64,000 bases of DNA from the NCBI RefSeq assembly GCF_030499535.1, contig NZ_JASTLB010000001.1:4526001-4590000 (forward strand), written 5' to 3'. The notes beneath the pieces are model-generated. The model was not told the DNA's origin, did not search any database, and saw nothing but the letters and a program-made list of their open reading frames with translations. Positions 24,937 through 33,608 of the stretch are shown one piece after another. The translations under genes and the position numbers were made by a program. The stretch is from Streptomyces sp. TG1A-8 (GTDB lineage: Bacteria; Actinomycetota; Actinomycetes; Streptomycetales; Streptomycetaceae). Each line of letters starts with the position of its first letter. The stretch's first letter is position 1.

Positions 24937-25644
24937 ATGGCAAGTGTGCTCGTGGTCGAGGACGACCAGTTCGTACGCTCGGCGCTCATCCGGCACCTCA
25001 CCGACGCCTCGCACACCGTGCGCAGCGTCGGCACGGCACTGGAGGCGCTGCGCGAGGTCGCCCATTTCCGATTCGACGTGGTCATCCTGGACCTCGGACT
25101 GCCCGACCTGGACGGCTCCGAGGCGCTGAAGATGCTGCGCGGCCTCACCGACGTGCCCGTCATCATCGCCACCGCCCGGGACGACGAGGCGGAGATCGTC
25201 CGGCTGCTGAACGCGGGGGCGGACGACTACCTCACCAAGCCCTTCTCGGTCGAGCACCTGTCCGCGCGCATGGCGGCCGTCCTGCGCCGGTCCCGCTCCA
25301 CCGGTGCCGACGCCCCGCCCTCCTCGGTGCTGCGGGTCGGCGGCCTGACCGTCGACCCGCTGCGCCGCCAGGCCGAACTCGACGGCGTCCGGCTGGACCT
25401 GACCCGCCGGGAGTTCGACCTGCTCGCCTTCCTCGCCGGCCGCCCGGGGGTCGTCGTCCCGCGCAAGGAACTCCTCGCCGAGGTCTGGCAGCAGTCCTAC
25501 GGCGACGACCAGACCATCGACGTCCACCTGTCCTGGCTGCGCCGCAAACTGGGGGAGACCGCGGCCCGGCCGCGCTACCTGCACACCCTGCGGGGTGTCG
25601 GCGTGAAGCTGGAGCCGCCCGGGGCGGGGGAGCCGGCGCGATGA
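24937..25644 (+). CDS. OmpR/PhoB-family response regulator
   Basis: This 235-aa regulator has a receiver domain (1-120) with the acidic pair DD (9-10), phospho-acceptor D52 in VILDLGLPDLDG, and the conserved Lys in YLTKPF. A winged-helix DNA-binding domain follows (about 135-230, with RREFDLLAFLA and IDVHLSWLRRKLG). Its stop overlaps the kinase start by ATGA, so the pair is translationally coupled. There is no clear ribosome binding site before the ATG. With the chitinase 147 bp after the kinase, the pair recalls ChiS/ChiR-type arrangements of Streptomyces chitinase loci; that role is inferred from position only. Confidence 0.9.
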   Translation: MASVLVVEDDQFVRSALIRHLTDASHTVRSVGTALEALREVAHFRFDVVILDLGLPDLDGSEALKMLRGLTDVPVIIATARDDEAEIVRLLNAGADDYLTKPFSVEHLSARMAAVLRRSRSTGADAPPSSVLRVGGLTVDPLRRQAELDGVRLDLTRREFDLLAFLAGRPGVVVPRKELLAEVWQQSYGDDQTIDVHLSWLRRKLGETAARPRYLHTLRGVGVKLEPPGAGEPAR

Positions 25645-27044
25645 GGTGGGCCCTCGTCAAGGTCTGCCTGGCGGTCACCACCATGGTCGTGGTCGCCTTC
25701 GCCGTCCCGCTCGGCCTGGTCGTCAAGGAGATGGCCCGCGACCGCGCCTTCGCGGGCGCCGAGCGGGAGGCCGCCGCGGTCGCCCCGGCCCTGTCCATCA
25801 CCACCGACCGGGACCAGCTGGAGCGGGTGGTGGCCGCGGCCGGCGCGGACTCCGGGATGGCCGTGCACGTGCCCGCCGCCGACGGCCGGCCCGCCCTCGA
25901 CCTCGGCCGGCGGCGCGCCGACGAGCAGGACGTCCGGGCCGTACGCAGCATGGGCCGCGCCTCCACCACCCCGGTCGCCGGCGGCTCCACGCTGCTCCAG
26001 CCGGTCGCGCTCAGCTCCGGCACCATCGCGGTCGTGGAGGTCTACGTCCCCGAGTCCGCGATGACCCACGGCGTGGGCACGGCCTGGGCGGTGCTCGCCG
26101 CCGTCGGTCTGGCACTGATCGTCGGCTCGGTCGCGGTCGCCGACCGGCTCGGGGTGCGCATGGTGGGGCCCGCCCGGCGGCTGGTCGAGGGCGCGCACGA
26201 ACTGGGCGAGGGTGAGCTCGGCGCCCGGGTACCGGAGGAGGGGCCGACCGAACTCAGACTCGCCGCGGTCGCGTTCAACTCCATGGCCGACCAGGTCGTC
26301 CAACTGCTCGCCAACGAACGCGAACTGGCGGCGGACCTCTCGCACCGGCTGCGCACCCCGCTGACCGTGCTCCGGCTGAACACGGCCTCCCTGGGCGCCG
26401 GACCCGCCGCGGAGCAGACCCGGGCGGCCGTCGCCCAGCTGGAGCGGGAGGTGGACACCATCATCCGCACCGCCCGGGAGGCCAAACCGCAGACGGTCGC
26501 CGCCGGACCCGGTGCCGGGTGCGACGCGGCCGAAGTGGTGCGCGAGCGCATGGGGTTCTGGTCCGCGCTCGCCGAGGACGAGGGCCGCAAGTGGCGGGTG
26601 GCCGGCGTGGAGCGGCCGGTGCGCATACCCGTGGCCCGCGCCGACCTGGCCGCCGCCCTGGACGCGCTGCTCGGCAACGTCTTCCGGCACACCGCCGAGG
26701 GCACCGCCTTCGCGGTCGACGTGCACCACGCCGAGGACGCGGTGATCGTGCTGGTCTCCGACGCGGGCCCCGGCATACCCGACCCCGAGGCGGCGATGGC
26801 CCGCGGCCGCGGCTCCGGCTGCGCGGGCTCCACCGGGCTCGGCCTGGACATCGTGCGCCGGCTCGCCGAGTCCACCGGCGGGGACGTCCGCATCGGCTCC
26901 TCGGTGCTCGGCGGGACCGAGGTGCGCGTCTGGATCCAGTTGGACGGGCGCAAGCCGGCGGGCCGGGGACACCGGGGGGCGGTGCGCAGGCGCCGACCGG
27001 GCAAATTGGCCTCCACCTTTAACCGCCCCCGATCCCTTCCTTAA
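25641..27044 (+). CDS. Membrane sensor histidine kinase
   Basis: This 467-aa kinase has two transmembrane helices (about 7-29 and 146-168) around an extracellular sensor of about 115 residues, then a HAMP linker (VRMVGPARRLVEGAHELG). The dimerisation/phosphoacceptor motif is ADLSHRLRTPL, and the ATPase domain has N (GNVFRH), G1 (SDAGPGIPD) and G2 (STGLGLDIV) boxes, all intact. The last 25 residues are basic. It overlaps the response-regulator stop by 4 nt. The extracellular domain is not assigned to a known ligand family. A role in sensing chitin or wall products is an inference from the adjacent chitinase. Confidence 0.9.
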   Translation: MRWALVKVCLAVTTMVVVAFAVPLGLVVKEMARDRAFAGAEREAAAVAPALSITTDRDQLERVVAAAGADSGMAVHVPAADGRPALDLGRRRADEQDVRAVRSMGRASTTPVAGGSTLLQPVALSSGTIAVVEVYVPESAMTHGVGTAWAVLAAVGLALIVGSVAVADRLGVRMVGPARRLVEGAHELGEGELGARVPEEGPTELRLAAVAFNSMADQVVQLLANERELAADLSHRLRTPLTVLRLNTASLGAGPAAEQTRAAVAQLEREVDTIIRTAREAKPQTVAAGPGAGCDAAEVVRERMGFWSALAEDEGRKWRVAGVERPVRIPVARADLAAALDALLGNVFRHTAEGTAFAVDVHHAEDAVIVLVSDAGPGIPDPEAAMARGRGSGCAGSTGLGLDIVRRLAESTGGDVRIGSSVLGGTEVRVWIQLDGRKPAGRGHRGAVRRRRPGKLASTFNRPRSLP

Positions 27045-27190
27045 GCGCACCATAAGGTCTGCGACGGCCGTCCCTATCAAGCCGTTTGCCCGATTCCGGA
27101 TCGCTAGCGTGCTGCCGCATCCCACAGGGCCGGAAACCCTCCCCGCGTCCCCCCTGTGAACCCCCGTGAACAGCGAAGGCAGGCACGCCC

Positions 27191-28633
27191 ATGAGCACCC
27201 ACCGGCGCAGGATCAGTGGCAGGAACAAGGCGATCGGCGGTCTGGTGGCCGCCGCGGTGGCCGGTGGCGGCGCGGTCCTGCTGACCGGCACCGCGCAGGC
27301 CGCGGGCATCGGCGCCGCGTACACGAGGACCAGCGACTGGTCGACGGGCTACAGCGCGCAGTACGTCGTCACGAACGACAGCGGCCGGGCGGAGAAGACC
27401 TGGACGCTGGAGTTCGACCTGCCCGCGGGCACCAGGCTCGGCTCGCTGTGGAACGCCGAGTCGAGCGTGAGCGGTCAGCACGTCACCGTGAAGCCCGCGA
27501 AGTGGGACACGGACGGCCTCGCGGCGGGCAAGTCCGTCACCGTCGGCTTCGTGGTCAACGGCAGCGGCGACCCGACGGGCTGCCGCGTCGACGGCGCCCG
27601 GTGCTCCGCCGACGACGGTGCCACCCCCGAGCCGAGCGGCCGTCCCACCGACTCGGCGACGCCCACCCCCACCGTGCCCCCCACCCCGGGCCAGGGCGCG
27701 ACGCCCACCCCCACCGGGAGCACCGGGACCGGTACCACGGCCTCCGCCGGCTTCGCCCCCTACGTGGACACCTCCCTGTACCCGGCCTTCGACCTCCTGG
27801 CCGCCGCCGACGCGACCGGCGTCAAGACCTACAACCTCGCCTTCCTCACCGACGGCGGCGGCTGCACCCCCAAGTGGGGCGGCGTCACCGACCTGACCGG
27901 CGACGCCGTGGCCGCGCAGATCGGCGCCCTGCGCGCCAAGGGCGGCGACGTCCGCGTCTCCTTCGGCGGCGCCTCCGGCTCCGAGCTGGCCACCACCTGC
28001 TCCTCCGCGGACGCGCTGGCGGCGGCGTACGGCAAGGCCGTCGACGCCTTCAAGCTGACCAAGGTCGACTTCGACGTCGAGGGCGGCGCCCTGCCCGACA
28101 CGGCCGCCAACACCCGCCGCGCCCAGGCCATCGCCAAGCTCCAGGCGCAGCACCCGGACCTGGACGTCTCCTTCACCCTGCCGGTGATGCCCGAGGGCCT
28201 CACCCAGGACGGCGTCAACCTGCTGGCCAACGCCAAGTCCAACGGCGTGCGGATCGGCGCCGTCAACATCATGGCGATGGACTACGGCGCCTCGTACAGC
28301 GGTGACATGGGCACCTACGCCGAGCAGGCCGCGACCGCCACCCAGGCGCAGGTCAGGAGCGTGCTGGGGCTGTCCGACTCCGCCGCCTGGAAGGCCGTCG
28401 CGGTCACCCCGATGATCGGCGTCAACGACGTCTCCACGGAGGTCTTCAAGGTCGACGACGCCACCCAGCTGGTGAACTTCGCCAAGTCCAAGGGCCTCGG
28501 CTGGCTCTCCATGTGGTCCGCGACCCGCGACAAGCAGTGCGACGGCGGCACCAAGCCCACCGCCGACGCCACCTGCAGCTCGGTCACCCAGGACGAGTAC
28601 GCCTTCGCCAAGGCCTTCGGCGCCTTCAGCTGA
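27191..28633 (+). CDS. Secreted GH18 chitinase with CBM2-type domain
   Basis: This 480-aa exoenzyme has a signal peptide (about 1-38, ending AQA), a beta-sandwich resembling CBM2 (about 40-135, with SDWSTGYSAQYVVTNDSGRA), a Thr/Pro linker (about 140-180) and a GH18 catalytic barrel (about 185-480). The catalytic strand reads KVDFDVEG: the DxDxE end of the GH18 motif is present, including the acid Glu, while the first Asp of the fuller DxxDxDxE pattern is not. This short form is seen in several active bacterial chitinases. The promoter region 27045-27190 shows no convincing DasR box. The RR/kinase pair lies directly upstream. Confidence 0.9.
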   Translation: MSTHRRRISGRNKAIGGLVAAAVAGGGAVLLTGTAQAAGIGAAYTRTSDWSTGYSAQYVVTNDSGRAEKTWTLEFDLPAGTRLGSLWNAESSVSGQHVTVKPAKWDTDGLAAGKSVTVGFVVNGSGDPTGCRVDGARCSADDGATPEPSGRPTDSATPTPTVPPTPGQGATPTPTGSTGTGTTASAGFAPYVDTSLYPAFDLLAAADATGVKTYNLAFLTDGGGCTPKWGGVTDLTGDAVAAQIGALRAKGGDVRVSFGGASGSELATTCSSADALAAAYGKAVDAFKLTKVDFDVEGGALPDTAANTRRAQAIAKLQAQHPDLDVSFTLPVMPEGLTQDGVNLLANAKSNGVRIGAVNIMAMDYGASYSGDMGTYAEQAATATQAQVRSVLGLSDSAAWKAVAVTPMIGVNDVSTEVFKVDDATQLVNFAKSKGLGWLSMWSATRDKQCDGGTKPTADATCSSVTQDEYAFAKAFGAFS

Positions 28634-28643
28634 CCCGCACGGC

Positions 28644-28687
28644 GCGCCGGGCGCGGCACTCCTGACCGGGGGTGCCGCGCCCGGCGC
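28644..28687. terminator. Perfect 16-bp hairpin between chitinase and GH1 genes
   Basis: The arms at 28644-28659 and 28672-28687 are perfectly complementary with a 12-nt loop. The hairpin lies between the convergent stops at 28633 and 28702, serving as a bidirectional terminator. Confidence 0.85.
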
Positions 28688-28701
28688 CGTCCCGCCGTCC
28701 G

Positions 28702-30126
28702 CTACACGGACCCCACCGGCGGCAGCGTCCCCGTGCGGGCCGCCTCCCCGTACCAGCGGGCGCTGGACTTCGGGGTGCGGGCGAGCGTCGCGTAGTCCAC
28801 GTGCACCGCTCCGAAGCGCTTGCCGTAGCCGTAGGCCCACTCGAAGTTGTCCAGCAGGGACCACAGGTAGTACCCGCGCACGTCCGCCCCGTCCGCGATG
28901 GCCCGGCGGACCGCCGACAGGTGGCCGTGCAGGTAGGCGACGCGCTCGGGGTCGCGCACGCGGCCGTCGTCGTCCACCTTGTCCGGGTAGGCCGCGCCGT
29001 TCTCCGTGACGTACAGGGGCAGGCCCGGTGCCTCCCGGCTGTAGCGCGTGATCAGCTCGTGCAGGCCGTCCGGGTCGATCGTCCAGCCCATGTCCGTGCG
29101 GTCGCCCGGCGTCTGGTGGAACGCCACGTCGTCCGCCCCCGGCCACGGCGAGTGCGCGCTGCTGCCGTGGCCGTCCGCGCGCGGGCCCGTCGGCGCCGTC
29201 AGCGCCGACGACACCAGGGCCGGCGTGTAGTAGTTGAGGCCCAGCGCGTCCAGCGGCTGGTTGATGTGCTTCAGGTCCCCGTCCAGGACGTACGACCAGT
29301 CGGTGAGCGGCGAGGTGTCCTCCAGCAGGGTGGCCGGGTAGGCGCCGTGCAGCATCGGGCCGTGGAAGACGCCGTTGGCCAGGTCGTCGATCCGCCGGGC
29401 CGCCGCCAGGTCGGCCGGGTGCCGCGACAGCGGGCGGACCACCTGGGAGTTGAGGCTGACGGCCACGGAGGTCCCGGCCGGCAGCACCGAGCGCAGCGCC
29501 TGCGCGCCCAGGCCGTGCGCCAGGTTGAGGTGGTGCGCCGCGCGCAGGGAGGCCACCGGGTCGGTGCGGCCGGGGGCGTGGACGCCGGAGCCGTAGCCCA
29601 GGAAGGCGCTGCACCAGGGCTCGTTGAGGGTGGTCCAGTGCTCCACCCGGTCGCCGAGGGCCTCGCCGACCAGCCGCGCGTACTCGGCGAACCGCAGCGC
29701 GGTGTCCCGCTCGGGCCAGCCGCCCGCGTCCTCCAGCTCCTGCGGCAGGTCCCAGTGGTAGAGGGTGAGGGCCGGCTTGATGCCGTGCGCGAGCAGCTCG
29801 TCCACCAGGCGGCGGTAGAAGTCCAGGCCCACCTGCACGGCGGGGCCCCGGCCGGTGGGCTGCACGCGCGGCCAGGAGACCGAGAAGCGGTAGGCGGTCA
29901 GGCCCAGCTCGGCCATCAGGGCGACGTCGTCGCGGTAGCGGTGGTAGTGGTCGACGGCGATGTCACCGGTGTCGCCGTCGGCCGTCCGGCCCGGCGTGTG
30001 ACTGAAGGTGTCCCAGATCGAGGGGGTGCGGCCGCCCTCCCGCACCGCGCCCTCGATCTGGTAGGCGGAGGTCGCCGCGCCCCAGAGGAACGCGGGAGGG
30101 AAGGACACGGTCATCGGTTCGGACAT
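28702..30126 (-). CDS. GH1 beta-glucosidase (paralogue of bglC)
   Basis: This 474-aa cytoplasmic enzyme hydrolyses cellobiose and related beta-glucosides. Acid/base Glu is in TLNEP, nucleophile Glu in VTENG, and the aglycone-site [13 protein letters not shown] and the C-terminal [16 protein letters not shown] blocks are intact. It has no signal peptide. It is a clear paralogue of the GH1 gene at 35739-37181. A perfect CebR box (30165-30178) and a 12/14 match that abuts the start codon (30126-30139) lie upstream, so it should belong to the CebR regulon. The LacI gene at 30442-31491 precedes it on the same strand. Slightly different substrate preference from BglC is possible. Confidence 0.92.
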   Translation of the reverse strand: MSEPMTVSFPPAFLWGAATSAYQIEGAVREGGRTPSIWDTFSHTPGRTADGDTGDIAVDHYHRYRDDVALMAELGLTAYRFSVSWPRVQPTGRGPAVQVGLDFYRRLVDELLAHGIKPALTLYHWDLPQELEDAGGWPERDTALRFAEYARLVGEALGDRVEHWTTLNEPWCSAFLGYGSGVHAPGRTDPVASLRAAHHLNLAHGLGAQALRSVLPAGTSVAVSLNSQVVRPLSRHPADLAAARRIDDLANGVFHGPMLHGAYPATLLEDTSPLTDWSYVLDGDLKHINQPLDALGLNYYTPALVSSALTAPTGPRADGHGSSAHSPWPGADDVAFHQTPGDRTDMGWTIDPDGLHELITRYSREAPGLPLYVTENGAAYPDKVDDDGRVRDPERVAYLHGHLSAVRRAIADGADVRGYYLWSLLDNFEWAYGYGKRFGAVHVDYATLARTPKSSARWYGEAARTGTLPPVGSV

Positions 30127-30139
30127 GGCATCGCTCCCA
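30126..30139 (-). promoter_or_regulatory. Degenerate CebR box over the start codon of the GH1 paralogue
   Basis: On the minus strand TGGGAGCGATGCCA matches the CebR operator TGGGAGCGCTCCCA at 12 of 14 positions, with the left half perfect. Its last base is the A of the ATG and its GGGAG serves as ribosome binding site, so repressor binding and translation signals overlap. Confidence 0.6.
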
Positions 30140-30164
30140 CGAGTCGAGTGGGCCCCATTATGCA

Positions 30165-30178
30165 TGGGAGCGCTCCCA
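30165..30178. promoter_or_regulatory. Perfect CebR operator TGGGAGCGCTCCCA
   Basis: This is a perfect 14-bp palindrome identical to the CebR (LacI-family cellobiose repressor) consensus known in Streptomyces. It is 38 bp upstream of the GH1 start and 39 bp centre to centre from the degenerate box. Confidence 0.9.
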
Positions 30179-30286
30179 CACCCAAGGGGGCCCGCAGGAC
30201 ACGGAGGTCGCGCCGACCGCTGGGTGTTTTGCCCGCATCGGGACGCATCGGGACGTATCGGAGTGCATCGGGGTGGCACCGTGCCG

Positions 30287-30326
30287 GAGCGGGGAGCGGG
30301 GAGCGGGGAGCGGGGAGCGGGGAGCG
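30287..30326. repeat. Heptamer tandem repeat GGGGAGC x5 in the GH1 upstream region
   Basis: Five exact units run 30291-30325 with partial copies on either side. Each junction contains GGGAGCG, seven of the eight bases of the CebR half-site. The 315-bp region 30127-30441 between the GH1 start and the LacI stop also contains looser repeats of a GCATCGGGA-like unit near 30236-30275; I see no gene there. Confidence 0.85.
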
Positions 30327-30441
30327 GTGCCGTGCACCGCGGGGCGGGGGAGGGCGTCACGGCGGAGCCGTGGCAACCGGTGACGACACGGCGGGGGCCG
30401 GTGCCGGGACCCCCGGGCCCGGCGGAGTGCGAACGGGGTCC

Positions 30442-31491
30442 CTAGGCCGACTCGCGCACCACCAGTTCCGTCGGCAGCACCACCTCCCGGTGGCCGGTGC
30501 CGCGGTGGGCGATCTCGTCCAGCAGCAGGCTCGCCATGGTGCGGCCCATCTCCTCCAGCGGCTGGCGGACGCTGGTCAGCGGGGGATCGACGTGCCGGGC
30601 CACGATCGAGTCGTCGAAGCCGATCAGGGCGACGTCGCGCGGCACCCGCCGGCCCGCCGCGCGCAGCTCCAGCATCGCGCCGGAGGCCATCACGTCGGAG
30701 GCGGCGAAGACGGCGTCGAGCCCCGGGTTGCGGCGCAGCAGTTCCCGCATGGCCGCGCGCCCGCCCTCCTCCGTGAAGTCGCCGCGCGCCACCAGTTCCT
30801 CGCCGGCGGCGGCCCCCGCCTCCCGCAGCGCCTCCCGGTAGCCGTCGAGGCGGCCCTGCGCCGCGTCCATGTCCAGCGGGCCCGTGATGGTGCCGATGGC
30901 CCGGCGGCCCCCCGCCAGCAGGTGCTCGACCGCGACCCGGGCGCCGCCCCGGTTGTCCGCGCGGACGTGCCCCAGCCGCTCCCGGTCGCTGCGCCGCCCG
31001 GCCAGCACGGTGGGCACGGCCAGCTCGTCCAGCCGGTCGGGCAGCGTGTCGTCGCCGTGGACCGCCATCATCAGCACCCCGTCCACCCGCTGCGCGGCGA
31101 GGTAGGTGGCGAGCCGCCCGTACTCCTTCTCGTCGCGTGCCAGGACCAGCAGCAACTGCATCCCCGCGCCGGCGAGTCCCGCGGACGCGCCCAGGATGAT
31201 CCCCGAGAAGTACGGCTCGGAGAAGAGCCGGGTCTCGGCGTCCGGCACGACGAGGGCGACCGAGTCCGTGCGGCGGGTGGCCAGGGAGCGGGCCGCGCGG
31301 TTGGGGACGTAGCCGAGTTCGGCGATCGCCCGCTCGACGGCCGCCCGGGAGCGGTCGCTGACCTTCGGGGAACCGTTGATCACCCGGGAGACCGTGCCCC
31401 GGCCGACGCCGGCGCGGGCGGCGACGGCGTTCAGGGTCGGGCGCCGGACGTCCGCGGTCCTGTGCGGCTGCGGCTGTTCGGCTGGGCTCAT
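30442..31491 (-). CDS. LacI-family repressor (CebR paralogue, divergent from cebE)
   Basis: This 349-aa repressor has an N-terminal LacI HTH (LNAVAARAGVGRGTVSRVIN, hinge region to about 65) and a periplasmic-binding-like effector domain (about 75-345). Its HTH is nearly the same as that of the second LacI gene at 37353, so both should read the same operator. It lies divergent from cebE, the position of cebR in several Streptomyces, so either paralogue could be CebR. AAGGTGA precedes the ATG. The effector domains differ, suggesting different inducers, for example cellobiose versus another beta-glucoside. The stop is 315 bp before the GH1 start on the same strand. Confidence 0.85.
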   Translation of the reverse strand: MSPAEQPQPHRTADVRRPTLNAVAARAGVGRGTVSRVINGSPKVSDRSRAAVERAIAELGYVPNRAARSLATRRTDSVALVVPDAETRLFSEPYFSGIILGASAGLAGAGMQLLLVLARDEKEYGRLATYLAAQRVDGVLMMAVHGDDTLPDRLDELAVPTVLAGRRSDRERLGHVRADNRGGARVAVEHLLAGGRRAIGTITGPLDMDAAQGRLDGYREALREAGAAAGEELVARGDFTEEGGRAAMRELLRRNPGLDAVFAASDVMASGAMLELRAAGRRVPRDVALIGFDDSIVARHVDPPLTSVRQPLEEMGRTMASLLLDEIAHRGTGHREVVLPTELVVRESA

Positions 31492-31716
31492 CGTTCACCT
31501 TCCGGCGGTCCGTGCGGGGGGCGCTTCATTCTGGCCCAGAAAATCCGGCAACCGCTGTGCCGAGGGGTGCGGTTGTTGCACCGTCTTGGTTGACCTGGCC
31601 GTGACCTGCGTAAATCCTGTACGAGACGAGCGGATGGCCGGCCGGTGACGGCTCGCCGCGCGACACGTTCGCGTGACGTGCGGAACACACTTGCGCAACA
31701 ACGCCGTTTTCAAGTC

Positions 31717-31773
31717 TTGACACCCGGCCCGGCAGCAACGAGTCTTCCGGCATGCCGCGTGGGAGCGGTCCCA
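31717..31773 (+). promoter_or_regulatory. cebE promoter with CebR box in the early transcribed region
   Basis: A TTGACA hexamer (31717-31722) is followed 17 nt later by the weak -10 GAGTCT (31740-31745). TGGGAGCGGTCCCA (31760-31773, 13/14 match to the CebR operator) lies downstream of that -10, in a roadblock position. The rest of the 491-bp divergent region 31492-31982 shows no gene; it must also hold the promoter of the LacI gene. Confidence 0.7.
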
Positions 31774-31982
31774 CGGGGTGACCGGGGCTCTCTCCCGTGT
31801 GGCCGAAACACCCGACGGCCCTCCCCTCCACCTTGCATGGCACACCGTTGACCAGCACCTCTTCACCGCACGTCGCGTGCTGTGGGCTGGCCGCTGCTCG
31901 AACCGAGAGGGCAGGTCCGGACCGTCGCATCCGGCGGTCTGATTCCTGAGGTCCCGTTCCCACTGGAACAAGGAGTAGTGGA

Positions 31983-33302
31983 ATGCGCATCACCCGTACC
32001 GGCGGCGGTCACGGCCGCAGGGCAGCGGCCGTGACCACAACGGTCCTGACGGCCTCGGCCCTGCTGCTGACCGGCTGCAGCAGCGACGACGGCGACTCGA
32101 ACTCGGATGCCCATGGGAACATCACCCTCACGGTGGCCGACTACGGGCAGTTCGGCTACAAGGAAGCCGGCCTGTTCGCCAAGTACCACAAGCTGCACCC
32201 GAAGATCACGGTCAAGGAAGAGACCACCGCCAACGAGCAGGACTACTACCCCAAGCTCCTTCAGCAGCTGAACACGGGCAGCGGCCTCGGGGACGTCACC
32301 GGCATCGAGGTCGGGCGCATCAAGGAGGTCGTGGACACCCAGGCGGGCAAGTTCGCCGACCTCAGCAAGACGATCGACGTGAACGACTGGGTGTCCTGGA
32401 AGGAGAAGCAGGCCACCGCCAAGGACGGCACGGTCATCGGCGCCGGCACCGACATCGGCCCGATGTCCCTGTGCTACCGCAAGGACCTCTTCGAGAAGGC
32501 AGGCCTGCCCACCGACCGCGAGGCCGTCGCCAAGGCCGTCGCCGGCGGCTGGGAGGACTACCTCAAGCTCGGCGAGCAGTACAAGAAGAAGGCGCCCTCC
32601 GGCACCTACTTCATGGACTCCGCCTCCGCCATGTACAACGCGGTCGTCAGCTCCTCCGCCGACCAGTACTACGACGCCTCCGGCAAGCCCGTCTACAAGA
32701 ACAGCCAGTCCGTGAAGCAGGGCTGGGACCTGGCCGCCGAGGCCGCCTCCAAGAAGCTGTCCCAGGGCCTGCCCCAGTTCACCGACGCCTGGACGGCGGC
32801 GCTGCGCAAGGGCTCCGTGGCCACCGTGGCCTGCCCCGCCTGGATGGCCGGCCAGATCTCCACGAACTCCGGTGACGCCTACAAGGGCAAGTGGGACATC
32901 TCCCGCGCGCCCGGCTCGACCGCGGCCAACTGGGGCGGCTCCTTCCTCGCCGTGCCCAAGGGCGGCAAGCACGTCAAGGAGGCCACCGACCTGGTCAAGT
33001 GGCTGACCGCCCCGGAGCAGCAGGCCGAGGTGTTCAAGGCGATCGGCGTCTTCCCGTCCAACAAGGGCGCCTACGAGCTGGCCAGCGTCAAGAACGCCAA
33101 GCTCCCGTACTTCAGCGACGCCCCGATCGGCCAGATCTACGCCGAGGAGGCCAAGTCCATCCCCGAGGCGGTGCTCGGCGCGAAGGACGCGGTGATCAAG
33201 GACACGATCTCCAACCAGATCAACAACATGGAGCAGCGGGGCACCAAGCCCGCCGACGCGTGGAAGGCCGCGACCGAGTCCATCGACAAGGCGATCGGCT
33301 AG
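31983..33302 (+). CDS. cebE: Cellobiose/cellotriose-binding lipoprotein CebE
   Basis: This 439-aa extracellular solute-binding protein has a lipoprotein signal with lipobox LLTGC (Cys32) followed by Ser/Asp-rich tether and a type 2 periplasmic-binding fold. Signature pieces are QLNTGSGLGDVTGIEVG, GTDIGPMSLCYRKDLFEKAG and a C-terminal AEEAKSIPEAVLGAKD. It captures cello-oligosaccharides for the CebFG permease. ATG is preceded by AAGGAG. It is the first gene of the ceb transport operon, behind a CebR box. The 306-bp gap to cebF with a hairpin is typical of differential expression of binding protein over permease. Confidence 0.93.
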   Translation: MRITRTGGGHGRRAAAVTTTVLTASALLLTGCSSDDGDSNSDAHGNITLTVADYGQFGYKEAGLFAKYHKLHPKITVKEETTANEQDYYPKLLQQLNTGSGLGDVTGIEVGRIKEVVDTQAGKFADLSKTIDVNDWVSWKEKQATAKDGTVIGAGTDIGPMSLCYRKDLFEKAGLPTDREAVAKAVAGGWEDYLKLGEQYKKKAPSGTYFMDSASAMYNAVVSSSADQYYDASGKPVYKNSQSVKQGWDLAAEAASKKLSQGLPQFTDAWTAALRKGSVATVACPAWMAGQISTNSGDAYKGKWDISRAPGSTAANWGGSFLAVPKGGKHVKEATDLVKWLTAPEQQAEVFKAIGVFPSNKGAYELASVKNAKLPYFSDAPIGQIYAEEAKSIPEAVLGAKDAVIKDTISNQINNMEQRGTKPADAWKAATESIDKAIG

Positions 33303-33311
33303 ACACCCCGG

Positions 33312-33340
33312 GTGCGGGCGGCCCCGGCGGCCGCCCGCAC
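33312..33340 (+). terminator. 12-bp hairpin in the cebE-cebF intergenic region
   Basis: The arms at 33312-33323 and 33329-33340 are perfectly complementary with a 5-nt loop, 9 nt after the cebE stop. In binding-protein-first operons such hairpins stabilise or partially terminate the message, giving more CebE than permease. The rest of the 306-bp gap shows no gene. Confidence 0.65.
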
Positions 33341-33608
33341 CGCGCCCGCGCGCGGCGGCCGTCCGCGCCCGGCGTCCGGCGGGCACGCGCCGTCCGGCAC
33401 GGGTCCGTGCGGGAGGCGGAGGCGCCGCGCCGTACGGCGGCGCACGACCCGGCGGGACCCGGCGGCCGGGTTCCGCCCCACACGCACGTCGGGCCGCGCG
33501 GGCCGCTCGACACCGCACCGATCCGCGCAGGGAGCGGCGGGACCGACCCGGCCCGAACTCGCCTCCCGCCCCCAACCCGGCCGAGACCTCCAGGGAAGGA
33601 CTCCCTCC

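Noticed and set aside
27045-27190. DasR box in the chitinase promoter
   Set aside because: Only a half-site-like GGTCT at about 27055 exists, with no matching second half.
28702-31491. Independent second beta-glucoside locus unrelated to ceb
   Set aside because: The perfect CebR box and nearly identical HTH point to one shared regulon.
31560-31720. Second operator near TTGCGCAA in the cebE upstream region
   Set aside because: The palindrome is only 8 bp, close to chance in GC-rich DNA, and has no match to CebR.
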